Shown: positions 32,801 to 39,808, numbered from the stretch's first letter. The stretch: 47,156 nt of DNA from Hydrogenophaga sp. (GCA_030682835.1 JAUXNG010000052.1:1-47156), one strand, 5' to 3'. The notes: a model not told the origin generated them from the sequence alone. Numbers and translations are program-made.

Positions 32801-34878
32801 TGCCACCAGGGCCGGGCGGGCTGGCGATCGGGCAGGGCACGGTGGCCCACCGGCTGCAGCGCTGCATGCCCCTGCACCACGCGCAGGCCGGCGCTGTCGA
32901 GCCGGGGCTGGTTGAGCGGGTGGGCCGCTACCGCCACCAGCGCGCGCAGGGCGCCCGGCGGGAGCTGCCAGCCGTCCAGCAAGGGCAGCAGGTAGCGCGT
33001 GCCGCCTGCCAGCGCGGAGAGGGGGCCGAGATCCCGGTAAGCGTGGCCGCCGCCCGCCGCGAGCGCGGCCAGCAGGGGTGCCAGCCGGGCGGGCGGGCAG
33101 CCGCCGTCGACAGCGTGCGCGGTGCCTTCGTTCGGCTCCTCCTGCAGCAGCACGAAACGCAGCGGCTCGCCCGGGGCCACCGGGTGCTGCTGGTTGAGCG
33201 ACTGCAGGCGCGGGGTGGCCTGGCTGAGCAGCGCCGGGCCGGTGGTTTCGTTCCACGCCACGAGCAGCGCGAACTGGGCGGCGGGTTCGCGGTTGGCGAG
33301 GTACTGCAGGTGCAGGCGGTGGATCGCCTGGCCCAGGGCCTGCGCGTCGTCACCGGCCGCAGGCACGACCACCAGCACCCGTGCCTCGGGCGGAATGCCG
33401 TCGGCCAGCGCCAGGCGCGGCAACACGGGTGCCGCGGCGGTTTCTCGCGCCACCGCATCCACGACCGCCGCCGCCACCTGCGAGGCTGGCCACACCGCCA
33501 GCAGCCCCGCGAGCACCGCCAGCCAGCCAGGCAGGCTGCTGGACTCGGCAGGGGAGGCTGTGCCCAGCCACGCGCCCAGCAGCACGGCGGTGATGGCCAG
33601 CGCGGTGCCGATCAGCAGCGCATGGGTGGCCGGCGCGCGCGCGCGGCGCCAGATGCCGCTGGCGCGGCTCAGCATCGGCTGCATGCCCAGTTCGGTTTCC
33701 AGTGCCATGCGCCCCTGGCCGTCGAGCCAGTGGGCCGCGGGGGTCGGCTCGCCACTGCCATCGGCCATGCGTGCCAGCAGCGCGCGCGCCACCGCAGCGC
33801 CGCTGCGGCCGCTGCGGGTGCTCAGGTGCTCGATGTGCCGCAGGGTGGCGTTGCGCGTGGGGCCGTCTTCGGCAGCGAACAAGGGGTCGGCCAGCATGAG
33901 GCGCATGACCACGCTGTTGCGGTCCAGCAGGTCCGACCAGTCGGTGATGTCGAGCTGGCGCAGGGCCTGCAGCGCATTGACCATGCTCAGGTGATCGGCT
34001 GCGTCGTCCGCGTGTTGCTGGCCCTGCAAGGCGATGAGATCGGGTGTTTCGCGCTGTATCCACTGCAGCACCTGCACCGCTGCCGGGGGCTCGTCCACCG
34101 TGTCGGCCGAGGGGGCGGAGAGCGCGCCCGCCAGGTCGTGCGCCAGCTGCATGAGGAACACCGCCGCCACGCCCCGCTGCGCGGCGGTGGCGTGCAGGCT
34201 CTGCAGGTCTTCCAGCGCCAGGGTATTGACGCGGTGGGCGCACAGTGTGGCCAGTTCGCGTGCTGCCCACCCGGCGGCGATGCGGTCGGCCAGGCGGCGC
34301 AGATTCTCCAGAAGCACCGCGCGCAGCGAGAGCGGCAGTGCCCAGAGTTCGCGCTGATCCAGCTCGTGCTGTGCCTGGTAGGCGTCCAGGAAACGTGTCA
34401 GCAGGCTTTCGTCGAACGCGGCATCGGTGTGGGCCAGAAAGGCCCAGGCCAGGCTGTAGACCCGGGGCAGCCCGGCCAGTGGCGCGTCGCGCAGCACCGG
34501 CAGGCCGGCGTAGAAGCGCGGCCCCATGTGTTCCTGAAGGTCGCGCAGGCTGTCTTCGACGCGCTGGAACTCGATGAACAGCGCATCGGCCGCCGCGCTC
34601 ACCGGCTGGCCGCTGTGGGCCTGGCCGGCGATGTAGTGCAGCGAGCGGCGCAGCACCCGCGCGTTCGGCGCCACGCGCGGAACAAAAGGCTTCTGCCGCC
34701 AGCTGGCCGGGCCGCTGCGGTGCTGCCCGGCCAGTTGATGGCCGTGCTGCTCGAAGCCGGCCAGGCCAAAGATTTCGGCACGCACCGGCTCCTGCGTGGG
34801 GCCTTGCGCCGGGTCAAGCAGCTGTTCAAGCGGTTCCGGAACCCAGGTCCATCGGCTGCGCAGCAGCCCCTTGGCCAT
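26875..34878 (-). CDS. Giant cyclic beta-glucan synthase (NdvB)-like membrane protein with degenerate GT84 and GH94 motifs
   Basis: 2667 residues, close to cyclic beta-1,2-glucan synthases in size and layout. The N-terminal NdvB region (about 70-220, FIEFQRVEDSLRDLQEHM) is followed by membrane helices near 420-475. A GT84-like domain spans about 500-800, with more helices near 800-950. The glucoamylase-like cyclisation domain spans about 1010-1480 and is best conserved (LLSTACARQFGWIGT, LLASEARSASLLGLARGD, PWGMAESAW, VIAPYASALAALLDP). GH94-type beta-sandwich and helical parts continue to the end. The GT84 DAD is replaced (LLPLLDGW), the HDLLEG segment is gone, and the GH94 motifs GFRDQLQD, HWWHP, SDDLLW and GDWNDG are not found. 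The FYEAIDYT and HHQGMS segments read FFDALDCT and RDQGLS. The frame is intact, so the protein seems maintained but catalytically altered. Confidence 0.85.
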   Translation of the reverse strand: MAKGLLRSRWTWVPEPLEQLLDPAQGPTQEPVRAEIFGLAGFEQHGHQLAGQHRSGPASWRQKPFVPRVAPNARVLRRSLHYIAGQAHSGQPVSAAADALFIEFQRVEDSLRDLQEHMGPRFYAGLPVLRDAPLAGLPRVYSLAWAFLAHTDAAFDESLLTRFLDAYQAQHELDQRELWALPLSLRAVLLENLRRLADRIAAGWAARELATLCAHRVNTLALEDLQSLHATAAQRGVAAVFLMQLAHDLAGALSAPSADTVDEPPAAVQVLQWIQRETPDLIALQGQQHADDAADHLSMVNALQALRQLDITDWSDLLDRNSVVMRLMLADPLFAAEDGPTRNATLRHIEHLSTRSGRSGAAVARALLARMADGSGEPTPAAHWLDGQGRMALETELGMQPMLSRASGIWRRARAPATHALLIGTALAITAVLLGAWLGTASPAESSSLPGWLAVLAGLLAVWPASQVAAAVVDAVARETAAAPVLPRLALADGIPPEARVLVVVPAAGDDAQALGQAIHRLHLQYLANREPAAQFALLVAWNETTGPALLSQATPRLQSLNQQHPVAPGEPLRFVLLQEEPNEGTAHAVDGGCPPARLAPLLAALAAGGGHAYRDLGPLSALAGGTRYLLPLLDGWQLPPGALRALVAVAAHPLNQPRLDSAGLRVVQGHAALQPVGHRALPDRQPARPWWQRLADTASPAEDRAGFTGSGLLHVDAMQAVLGARPSGDPVQRQHPLAGALARCASVPDVALFHADATGPALGPLTAPATWEALPLAWQPQRWPLSPLQRAGLLDAARARLVGPASLMLLAWALLDPRLSLAATLLLVAAAHAAGPLVSALVQAVPRHAHLMGRRQARAAGAGLLRAAAAALSGIWRLPQDALRTAHAMWRGLGRDLAPPAAWPAWLVRQRSAPVVALGLGLALWLLHGLPPAPLAAGLLLLWAAAPLLRWLGRRAASPSEDDAQSPPDREMLTSVARDSWRLFERCGEGEHHHLPPDDLQTAPFWREAHHSSPQGIGLYLLSTACARQFGWIGTEELLSRVEGTLATVARLERHQGHLLARYHSDTLEPALPRRVDTAQSGHFSAYGLAVAQACRELARNPFDDEAGAQALRTSRERLEPRLPLLHTVLRRRADRTAVGQLLAQAAPGADDPAAFAAFQELLQRALDELQAAAPPERAEPSSGDNGREELHSLLRDHLHTLRSALQDAWSRRSGEAPHATTRLRALARQLEDLAWKADFRLLYHPGHARLHTGYRVDEQQPEPHFYELLASEARSASLLGLARGDLPAHHWRSLGRPFFASGARAALRSWSGSLADYLAPWLLAPAPHGSALHEASHSALAEHIAHTRPDQLPWGMAESAWAGRDPAQPFPVAPHGVPRLALRSIPPDERVIAPYASALAALLDPAAACANLRALTLLGARGRFGFFDALDCTPGRQARGGDATVVHGLRARDQGLSIAALTSVLHGGIVQRWASAHPALQAMAPLLHETAPRHLPPLQDVPRRPLPALQQRQADAARPVVPGASSLEPTLLLTNGRYSTRLRANGAGSSLWGDTALTRDADDLLRDDLGHFLYLRQDSSGLPVSLSSHPAPDPNAAYSASFHRERMVLQAQWPELSAQTAVWISPEDDIEFRRVTLSNHSDQAMDLEVVSAMDVALEASGADQRFPPPARPRLRSDWMPEQRALRFQPPQAPPDASVPRMAHFVADVQGRLLELRCQTDRGQWLGRHHSPARPRAGLDPVPEGPASFVNGVDSVAVLGVRLRLRPGAQASVTFATAASDDPDTLLALLDKYRRHSHVERASLMAATMAGQPATGLQARSELLPALQALTTALVATVPRTHLFAGAGAAAVEPADPLELLPLGLGGERPLLLVLASWPQGLPVLRQLAQAHRDWLHAGVAHDLVVLLDPEGAAQLPLVAAELAAGSAPPPATPQPLMPQGQATGGALHLLPMDALSVRQVTTLRRLARIGLTADGHPLAEQVAQWTAQLDQAGDHSRPGIAVPLQRSDMAPAVPAAAFDRETGALGFDTGSGLVPHLPWPNRLTGPELGASVSDSGMGTSWVGRPEPLALGAWTRDPVGDRPALSFLLQDRRTQAVWSLTPGAWADPHAVHHVEHGTGVSRISHRRGMLDVALSWCVDPDTAVLQVTLRLVNHAPHKAHLRLTGLMEWVLGASRQDRATLDSQPWRGDAPGGPLQGLLCTQTASPGASGGTAFFCMPPAPQAPRTGAAATDQVPDDSLVDDAPPPGTDTLESRADDPRASEPDDWTSDRAAFFDRQGQFVLPRRLGQRSGPGLDPCAAISRIFTLRPGAAQEHSFLIGHATTAPAARQLATAALETAAATREQRATEAAQAQVQGIQVATQDPLFDVLMNRWLPHQLGSHLLWAAEPASPPERLQAAMALGWTQPAALRAELLRFAAGLADTPAEAPASGVAAPAGAPDPRWLPVAARHYLNLTGDGSLLDEPVRGRAPGPAASLLAWVGRVLDEALASRSAHAVKEGDQGRPGLREPAQWWAAVAQARGDHEAATRWADGAPRLAPEVLPAVPTLGAVYRTSPFQRELATDPAGRPAAHPAAVYRATVECLLGIEWTHEGVRFQPRLPPHWPGVELWLTRDGRTRQFLLMRTTPEAVGATRLDAHTGVLQARELLRWTQHPTLDRFLVPLLRDL

Positions 34879-34881
34879 CGG

Positions 34882-35115
34882 CTATCGGATCAGCCGCGCG
34901 GCGCGGGCGAGCAGCGCGTAAAGGCGGCGGCGCCTGGGCTGAATGGACGCGTTGGCGGCCGGCGCCGTGTCGCAGCGGCCGGGCCGGCCGGGGGTCGCGC
35001 GGCAATGCCGCAGGTGCTCGCCCAGTGCAGCAGACTGGAGGTCAGACGCCTGGCGCCGGGGGCGGCCGCAGACCGCGGTGGCCCAGCGCAGGCCGGGGGT
35101 GGAAGGCGTTGCCAT
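34882..35115 (-). CDS. Possible small basic protein upstream of the giant gene
   Basis: 77-codon ORF whose TAG ends 3 bp before the ATG of the giant gene, a spacing suited to translational coupling. The product is rich in R, A and P and ends in an amphipathic stretch RRRRLYALLARAARLIR. No family is recognised and no clear Shine-Dalgarno precedes the ATG. It may be a leader peptide or a chance ORF in GC-rich DNA. Confidence 0.3.
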   Translation of the reverse strand: MATPSTPGLRWATAVCGRPRRQASDLQSAALGEHLRHCRATPGRPGRCDTAPAANASIQPRRRRLYALLARAARLIR

Positions 35116-35422
35116 GTGAGTGCTCGGTGGGGTTCAGCGAAACAGGGGTACGGGCGCAGCGTGTGCACGCGACCGTTCCTTGTAGCCAGGGGCGGATGGG
35201 TCGTCTGTGCGTTGCCCCACCCTCGGGTTACAGCAGGGTGTGGCGGGGCCTGCGGTTCACCCTGGCTTATGCGCGCTATCGAACAGACCAGCGGCAGCCC
35301 GCCCCCTAAGCTGGGCATCCATGGCAGGTCGACCCGACTTTTCAACACAACCATGCGCCCTGACGCGCCACGGTCGAGTACTGCATTTGTTCACGCTGTC
35401 ACACCACCCACGAGGAATCACC
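35116..35422. other. Divergent intergenic region, no gene seen
   Basis: 307 bp between the start of the giant-gene transcript and the start of a lipoprotein gene. It must hold both promoters, but I see no convincing -35/-10 pair, palindrome or RNA gene. GAGGAA just before 35423 is the ribosome site of the lipoprotein. Confidence 0.5.
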
Positions 35423-36037
35423 ATGCAATCCAAGCAGAACCCCTGGGCCGGCCGCACCGCCGCCATTGCGGCGGCCGCCGCCGCCCTGGCACTGGCCGGC
35501 TGCGCCTCCCCGTACCGCGATGACGGCCGGCGTGTGACCCAGTCCCCGGCTCCCGTGTACACCTACCCCAGCCAGCCGGTACCCATCGAGTCGTACCGCC
35601 GCCGGGGAGGCGAGCCCCTGTATGAAGCCAACGTGATGAGTGTGCGCGCCGTGCTCGGCGAACCGCAACAGCGCTGCTGGATCGAGCGCGAAGAGATCGT
35701 GCAGCCGCGCCAGAACAACGTGCCCGGTGCGGTGGCTGGCGCCGTGATTGGCGGCATTCTGGGCCACCAGATCGGTGGCGGCAGCGGCCGCGACATTGCC
35801 CGCATCGGCGGCGCCGTGGCCGGCGCGGCCATCGGTTCCGGCGTGGGCACCGACCGTTACGGCGCCCCCGTGACCACCACACAGGACGTGCAGCGCTGCA
35901 GCAGCATCCCTGGAAGCGCCACCCCCGCCTACTGGGACGTCACCTATGTCTTCCAGGGCGTGACCCACCGTGCCCAGATGACCGAGCCGCCAGGCCGCAC
36001 CATCACCGTCAACGCGCGCGGCGAACCGCGCATCTGA
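35423..36037 (+). CDS. Glycine-zipper 2TM-domain outer-membrane lipoprotein
   Basis: 204 residues from the ATG at 35423, with GAGGAA about 6 bases upstream; the frame is open further back but without a signal. The signal peptide has a long alanine core and lipobox LAGC (C30). A glycine-zipper segment lies at about 105-150 (GAVAGAVIGGILGHQIGGGSG, then GGAVAGAAIGSGVGTD), as in the Rickettsia 17-kDa antigen family. The C-terminal part (YWDVTYVFQGVTHRAQM) is a small beta domain common in Burkholderiales homologues. Likely role: envelope integrity. A good terminator follows. Confidence 0.88.
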   Translation: MQSKQNPWAGRTAAIAAAAAALALAGCASPYRDDGRRVTQSPAPVYTYPSQPVPIESYRRRGGEPLYEANVMSVRAVLGEPQQRCWIEREEIVQPRQNNVPGAVAGAVIGGILGHQIGGGSGRDIARIGGAVAGAAIGSGVGTDRYGAPVTTTQDVQRCSSIPGSATPAYWDVTYVFQGVTHRAQMTEPPGRTITVNARGEPRI

Positions 36038-36107
36038 CCCGACCGATCACGCCCTCCCTGACCAGTCACACTGGCGGGTCGGGGGGCGTGAACACTGTCA
36101 TTAATTC

Positions 36108-36131
36108 AGGGCCTCCGGGCCCTATTTTTTT
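36108..36131 (+). terminator. Rho-independent terminator of the lipoprotein gene
   Basis: Stem AGGGCC / GGCCCT with a TCCG loop, followed by A and seven T residues. It is the clearest intrinsic terminator in the window and marks the left edge of a lower-GC patch. Confidence 0.88.
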
Positions 36132-36585
36132 GTGATGTGAAAAGGTGGGCATCCACCTCCAATGCTCATGTCGGCCCTGTCTTGGTCCGGGGACGGGTTT
36201 GGTGGCTGCGAACATCCCGCCGAGGGCTCGCGCCGTTCGGACTGATCCATTCGAGACGGGGCGTGAACGATTCCTTCAGGCCAATCCAGGGCCTCCAGTA
36301 CCGCCAGCCTGGCACCACCGATCCGGCTGACGCGTGGCGCAATCTGCATCTAAATCAGATTGCAGTCCGACGCAATAACTCTCTGTGTGAATATTGCCAA
36401 GGCTTTGCGCTGCAATCCGTCTGATTCGCACCGTCTTCGTGCTCCAATGAACGAGCCAATCGTGCACAGACTGTGCCTGCGCAACGACACAGCATTCCTG
36501 CAGTTCCACCCATTTCCGTGATGCTCGCCGTCGGCCTGTGGCGCCCTTGCGCCAGCGAATTCATCAAAACACTCAGGTCCTTTCA
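36132..36585. other. Gene-free stretch at the start of a lower-GC patch
   Basis: About 450 bp with mixed, lower GC than the surroundings. Short open frames exist on both strands but none has a recognisable product, ribosome site or codon use like its neighbours. The promoter of the following gene must lie here; no motif is convincing. It may hold decayed sequence. Confidence 0.45.
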
Positions 36586-37718
36586 ATGAAAGACGCAGTC
36601 GTAAAAGAAACACTTGCGGGTGGAATGCAGAAGCACGTAGGACCCGCCAACGCCGCTGCGCTGTTGACGACCACGGTCGCTGGTTTCATGGTGACCTTGG
36701 CTGGTGACCTGTTAGGGCCTTCGCTTCCGACGTATGCCTTCGGTGTTTTAGCGATCGTATGGGTTCTGGTCATCCTGATTGCAGTCGCATTGATTGGCCG
36801 CGATGCCGCTGCGACCGCAGGGTACGAAAATTCAGCCGGAATTGCCGCCTGTCTGCGCTTGGGATTTGCCCGGGCAATGGTCGAAAAACGCTACGCCTTT
36901 ATTCTTTTGCTGATGTCCTTCTGTGCTGTTTACGCTGCTTGGGCTCAACACCGGCAGAAAACGACGGTTGAGAAGATATCGGGCGGAATGGAGACCCTCC
37001 AGCTGATTGCAGGGGATACGGCGCAGGGAGTAGACGCCGTGCGCAAAGACCTGGCTTCGGATGAACTGACCCTGTTGAAAATGGGTTATGGCTCGAGTGA
37101 GGAACATGCGTGGCGCGCGTTCAGCGAGGGTAATGTGCCGGCGATGGAAATCATGCGGCGCCTCAACCGTCAACACTTCCCCGCCACCTTGCTGGACAAG
37201 CCGAGTGCCTTGGAGAATCTGATCCAGAATCCGAATGCGGACGTCGCTGGCGCGTTGGCGATGGCGAAGGCTTCAAAGGCTGAGCTGGATCGTCCACGGC
37301 ACATTGAGAGTTCGTACACGGGCGCGTTCAAGGTCCCCCAGCGAAAAGGGATTTTCGAGAGCTTGGGATTCACGGCTGTGCGCGTCCTTCCCGACGGCGG
37401 GGGGCAGAAGCGAGGTGAAACCCTGTATATGGTGTACGACGACAACGTGCCCTGGACGGCTGAGGTGTCCCCCTGCTGCTGGCTGTGTGGGCGAACAACG
37501 GTTTGGCAGTCAAAGCGCTGCTCGAAAACGGTGCGTCTCCCGATGGAGGCACCGTCCTTACCACGGGTGTTTTCACCAATCAGATCGGTGGACTGCGGTC
37601 CTATGACGTCACCGTGAGTGCGTTGTCGGAAGCGCGCCGGCTGGGGCTGACAGAAATCAAAGCGCTGCTGGTGGGGGCCGGGGCCAAGGTTTTGTCGAAA
37701 GCAGAGCGCCTTGGCTGA
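36586..37718 (+). pseudogene. Membrane-anchored ankyrin-like protein gene with an apparent frameshift
   Basis: The ATG at 36586 opens a frame with membrane helices at about 28-50, 53-74 and 103-122, then a soluble region with short helical repeats (AWRAFSEGNVPAMEIMRRLN, ADVAGALAMAKASKAELD). At about 37461-37470 the sense drops out of this frame, which then runs in nonsense to 37617. It continues one frame over as PLLLAVWANNGLAVKALLENG, a typical ankyrin repeat, to the stop at 37718. One missing base near 37463 would rejoin them into a ~378-residue protein. It may be a recent inactivation or a sequencing error. Lower GC and different codon use than the neighbours suggest foreign origin. Confidence 0.7.
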
Positions 37719-37793
37719 ACGCCATTGTCCAGCTCTGGATCAAGCGTTCAGTCTTTTCCTTCTCCTTCCTTTCTACATCTCAACATGAGGCAC

Positions 37794-38132
37794 ATGGCCC
37801 ATTCGATCATGAACATTCAATCCATTGTGTCGAAGGCGATCCACATTTTCCTGCTGACCACGAGTGCATGCGTCTGGGCAGCACCGGTGCTGGATGACAG
37901 CGCTTTCACTAAAGGGCTGAAGGCGGAAGTGGCTTTAAGAGACTGCAAGAAAATGGGGGGGATGGTCAAAACGGCGGTCACGGCGGAAGTGGGGGGAGCA
38001 GGAGGGTGGTTCACCGTCTTTCTATTTGGTGACGACACACCCGAGGGCGTGAGTGCAGGGAAATATCGGATCAGCCCCAGCCAGAAGCAGCTCGACAGCC
38101 TTATCGGGAAAAGATATTGCTACATCAGTTGA
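37794..38132 (+). CDS. Small exported protein of unknown function
   Basis: 112 residues from the ATG at 37794; 37785 and 37809 are alternatives. An N-terminal signal peptide ending near SACVWAAP precedes a ~85-residue mature chain with cysteines at RDC and RYCYIS near the two ends, which could form a disulfide. The chain includes a glycine-rich segment and FLFGDDTPEGVSAGKYRIS. No family is recognised. It shares the lower GC of the ankyrin-like gene 75 bp upstream and may have arrived with it. Confidence 0.6.
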   Translation: MAHSIMNIQSIVSKAIHIFLLTTSACVWAAPVLDDSAFTKGLKAEVALRDCKKMGGMVKTAVTAEVGGAGGWFTVFLFGDDTPEGVSAGKYRISPSQKQLDSLIGKRYCYIS

Positions 38133-38184
38133 TGAGTCTCATGTGACGCTTTGCCGATCGACTGGCGAATCAGCCACTGTTCCC

Positions 38185-38232
38185 ACAAACAGAAACGCCT
38201 GAGCGGCAAGCCGCTCAGGCGTTTCTGTTTGT
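38185..38232. terminator. Strong bidirectional terminator, 23-bp perfect stem
   Basis: Perfect 23-nt inverted repeat with a 2-nt loop between convergent genes. The outer stem is AACAGAAA / TTTCTGTT, which gives a T-rich tail on both strands. It marks the right edge of the lower-GC patch. Confidence 0.85.
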
Positions 38233-38248
38233 CTCCAGTGCAGCGTGA

Positions 38249-38398
38249 CTACATGGGGCCCCGGCCGCTGATGACGCGCAGCAGCACGACGACGATGGCG
38301 ATCACGAGCAGGACGTGGATGAAGCCGCCCATGGTGGTGGAGGTGACGAGACCCAGCAGCCACAGCACGAGCAGCACGACGGCAATGGTGTAAAGCAT
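38249..38398 (-). CDS. Lmo0937-type small membrane protein
   Basis: 49 residues: two hydrophobic helices (LYTIAVVLLVLWLLGLVTS and FIHVLLVIAIVVVLLRVI) joined by a TTMGG turn, as in the small Lmo0937/DUF5670 membrane proteins found near stress genes. AAGGAA lies about 6 bases before the ATG. It is the last gene of a minus-strand set with a YqjD/DUF883-like protein and a glycine-zipper lipoprotein, followed by a strong terminator. Confidence 0.85.
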   Translation of the reverse strand: MLYTIAVVLLVLWLLGLVTSTTMGGFIHVLLVIAIVVVLLRVISGRGPM

Positions 38399-38484
38399 GG
38401 CAGTTCCTTGGTGAAAGAAGTCAACAAACAGGGGGAGGGGAGGCGGCGCTCAGGGCGCCCCATGCCTCAGCCGCCCCGGGCCTG

Positions 38485-38856
38485 TCAGCGGTGGTGGCCG
38501 TTGCGGCTGAGCATGGCGAACAGCCCCATGAGGGTGGCGCCCACGGCCGCGGCGATGAGCATCGATTTGACGGGCTCGTCCTGGATGTAATGCGTGGTGA
38601 CGTCTTTCACGTGGTACGACTTTTCGCGCAGCTGGTCGGCGCTGTCACGCACCAGGTCCATGCCACGGTGGGCGAGGTCTTCGGTGTTGTGGGCCAGCTG
38701 GCGCAGGGTGTCGCCGGTCTGGGCGCGTGCTTCGCTAAGGCTGTCGGACACGCGGTCGATGCCTTGCTGGGCGCTGCGCGAGGTGTCACGCGCGGCGTTT
38801 TCAGCCGCGCGGGCCAGGCTGGAGGTGTCGTTGCCGATGGAGGTGGAGGAGTTCAT
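38485..38856 (-). CDS. YqjD/ElaB-like (DUF883) membrane-anchored protein
   Basis: 123 residues from the ATG at 38856 (MNSSTSIGND); the frame stays open upstream without plausible starts. A long amphipathic helical region (SAQQGIDRVSDSLSEARAQTG, LRQLAHNTEDLAHRGMDLVRD) is followed by one C-terminal helix SMLIAAAVGATLMGLFAML and a short basic tail. YqjD/ElaB proteins are inner-membrane anchored, bind ribosomes in E. coli and are induced in stationary phase. This copy matches that layout. Neighbours are other small stress-type envelope genes. Confidence 0.85.
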   Translation of the reverse strand: MNSSTSIGNDTSSLARAAENAARDTSRSAQQGIDRVSDSLSEARAQTGDTLRQLAHNTEDLAHRGMDLVRDSADQLREKSYHVKDVTTHYIQDEPVKSMLIAAAVGATLMGLFAMLSRNGHHR

Positions 38857-38929
38857 GTTGGTCTTTCGAAGGGGGTGAAGAGGGAAGGAAAGGGGGGTCA
38901 AGGCCGGCGCTGTGGGCCGGCCCGTACGC

Positions 38930-39160
38930 TCACTTCTTGTCGACCTGGTTGCCGATGACGCCGCCAATGGCTGCGCCGCCCAGCGTGCCGGCCGTGCTGC
39001 CACCGGTGAGCACGGCGCCACCCACGGCGCCTGCGCCCGCACCGATGGCGGTGTTGCGTTCCTGTGTGCTCATGCCGCTGCAGGCGGTGAGGCCGGCGAC
39101 GAGGGTGAGGGAGCCCGCCAGAGCGATCCAGCGGGAGGGGGTGCGTGCGGTGGTTGTCAT
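38930..39160 (-). CDS. Small glycine-zipper lipoprotein
   Basis: 76 residues from the ATG at 39160, with AAGGAA 6 bases upstream. The signal peptide ends at lipobox LTAC (C27). The mature part is mostly a glycine zipper (AIGAGAGAVGGAVLTGG, then LGGAAIGGVIGNQVDKK), similar to osmotically inducible OsmB-like lipoproteins. It is the first gene of the minus-strand set ending at 38249. Confidence 0.87.
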   Translation of the reverse strand: MTTTARTPSRWIALAGSLTLVAGLTACSGMSTQERNTAIGAGAGAVGGAVLTGGSTAGTLGGAAIGGVIGNQVDKK

Positions 39161-39493
39161 GACGGTTCCTTTGCAGAGAGTTGATAGATCGAACGGACAT
39201 GGCCCGCACAGGCGGCACGCCACATCACCCACGCGGCGCCGGGTGCTGGGTCAAGGGGCTCGGGGAGCGCGGTCGGCCTGGCACCGCTACGAAGGTCGAT
39301 CGACGGGCTGGCGCTGGATCAGGGGGCGTCGACGTCGGCCTTTGCGCCGCGGTGAGTCCACAGTAGAGCGGCCGGCAGGCGGGGTCTGTGCGTTGACGCA
39401 CGATGCCGTGCGCTGGGCAGGCGCGGCGAGCACCGCCACCTGCGAACGAGGCAGCGCCTGGAGAGAGCGTGAAAGGCGGCTCGGCCGCCTGCT
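39161..39493. other. Intergenic region, no gene seen
   Basis: About 330 bp between slyX and the lipoprotein gene, both on the minus strand. Apart from the terminator hairpin next to slyX it must contain the promoter of the lipoprotein set; no clear boxes or palindromes stand out. Confidence 0.45.
39474..39490 (-). terminator. Hairpin downstream of slyX
   Basis: Perfect 7-bp stem AGGCGGC / GCCGCCT with a 3-nt loop, 4 bp past the slyX stop and followed on the minus strand by TTTCACGC. It is a moderate terminator for the cbbR-slyX direction. Confidence 0.5.
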
Positions 39494-39766
39494 TCAGTAG
39501 TGCGGCGGCAGTTCGTCGCGCGGGTCGCGCACGCCGGGGCTGGCGCCCTCGCCACCCTGCTGACGCAGGCGGCTGACCTCGCGCACCAGCAGCTCGATGG
39601 TTTCCTGCTGCCGGGCCACCAGCTGGTTCAGCGTGTCGAGCAGGTCGTCGGCGTAGCTCGCCTTGATTTCCAGCTCGGTCAGCCGTTGCTCCAGTGCATC
39701 GGTGGCGGGTGCGGCGGGTGCGGGGTGGGGCGTCGGGGCGGCAGAGCTCATTCCGCTATTGGACAC
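39494..39766 (-). CDS. slyX: SlyX family protein
   Basis: 90 residues (an ATG at 39751 is an alternative start). The core is a coiled coil, LEQRLTELEIKASYADDLLDTLNQLVARQQ read in outline, followed by a second helix IELLVREVSRLRQQ and a C-terminus ending DELPPHY, which is the SlyX signature. Function of SlyX is unknown. It lies 42 bp downstream of cbbR on the same strand and may be read through from it. Confidence 0.88.
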   Translation of the reverse strand: MSNSGMSSAAPTPHPAPAAPATDALEQRLTELEIKASYADDLLDTLNQLVARQQETIELLVREVSRLRQQGGEGASPGVRDPRDELPPHY

Positions 39767-39808
39767 GAAGCCGCAGCTTGCTCCCTGAGGGCGTGGGGAG
39801 GGTGCGCC

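Noticed and set aside
28288..35523. Two + strand open frames of more than 1000 codons (28288-31329 and 32326-35523)
   Set aside because: Both lie opposite the giant NdvB-like gene, whose product has recognisable domains. The + strand products have shadow composition and no motif.
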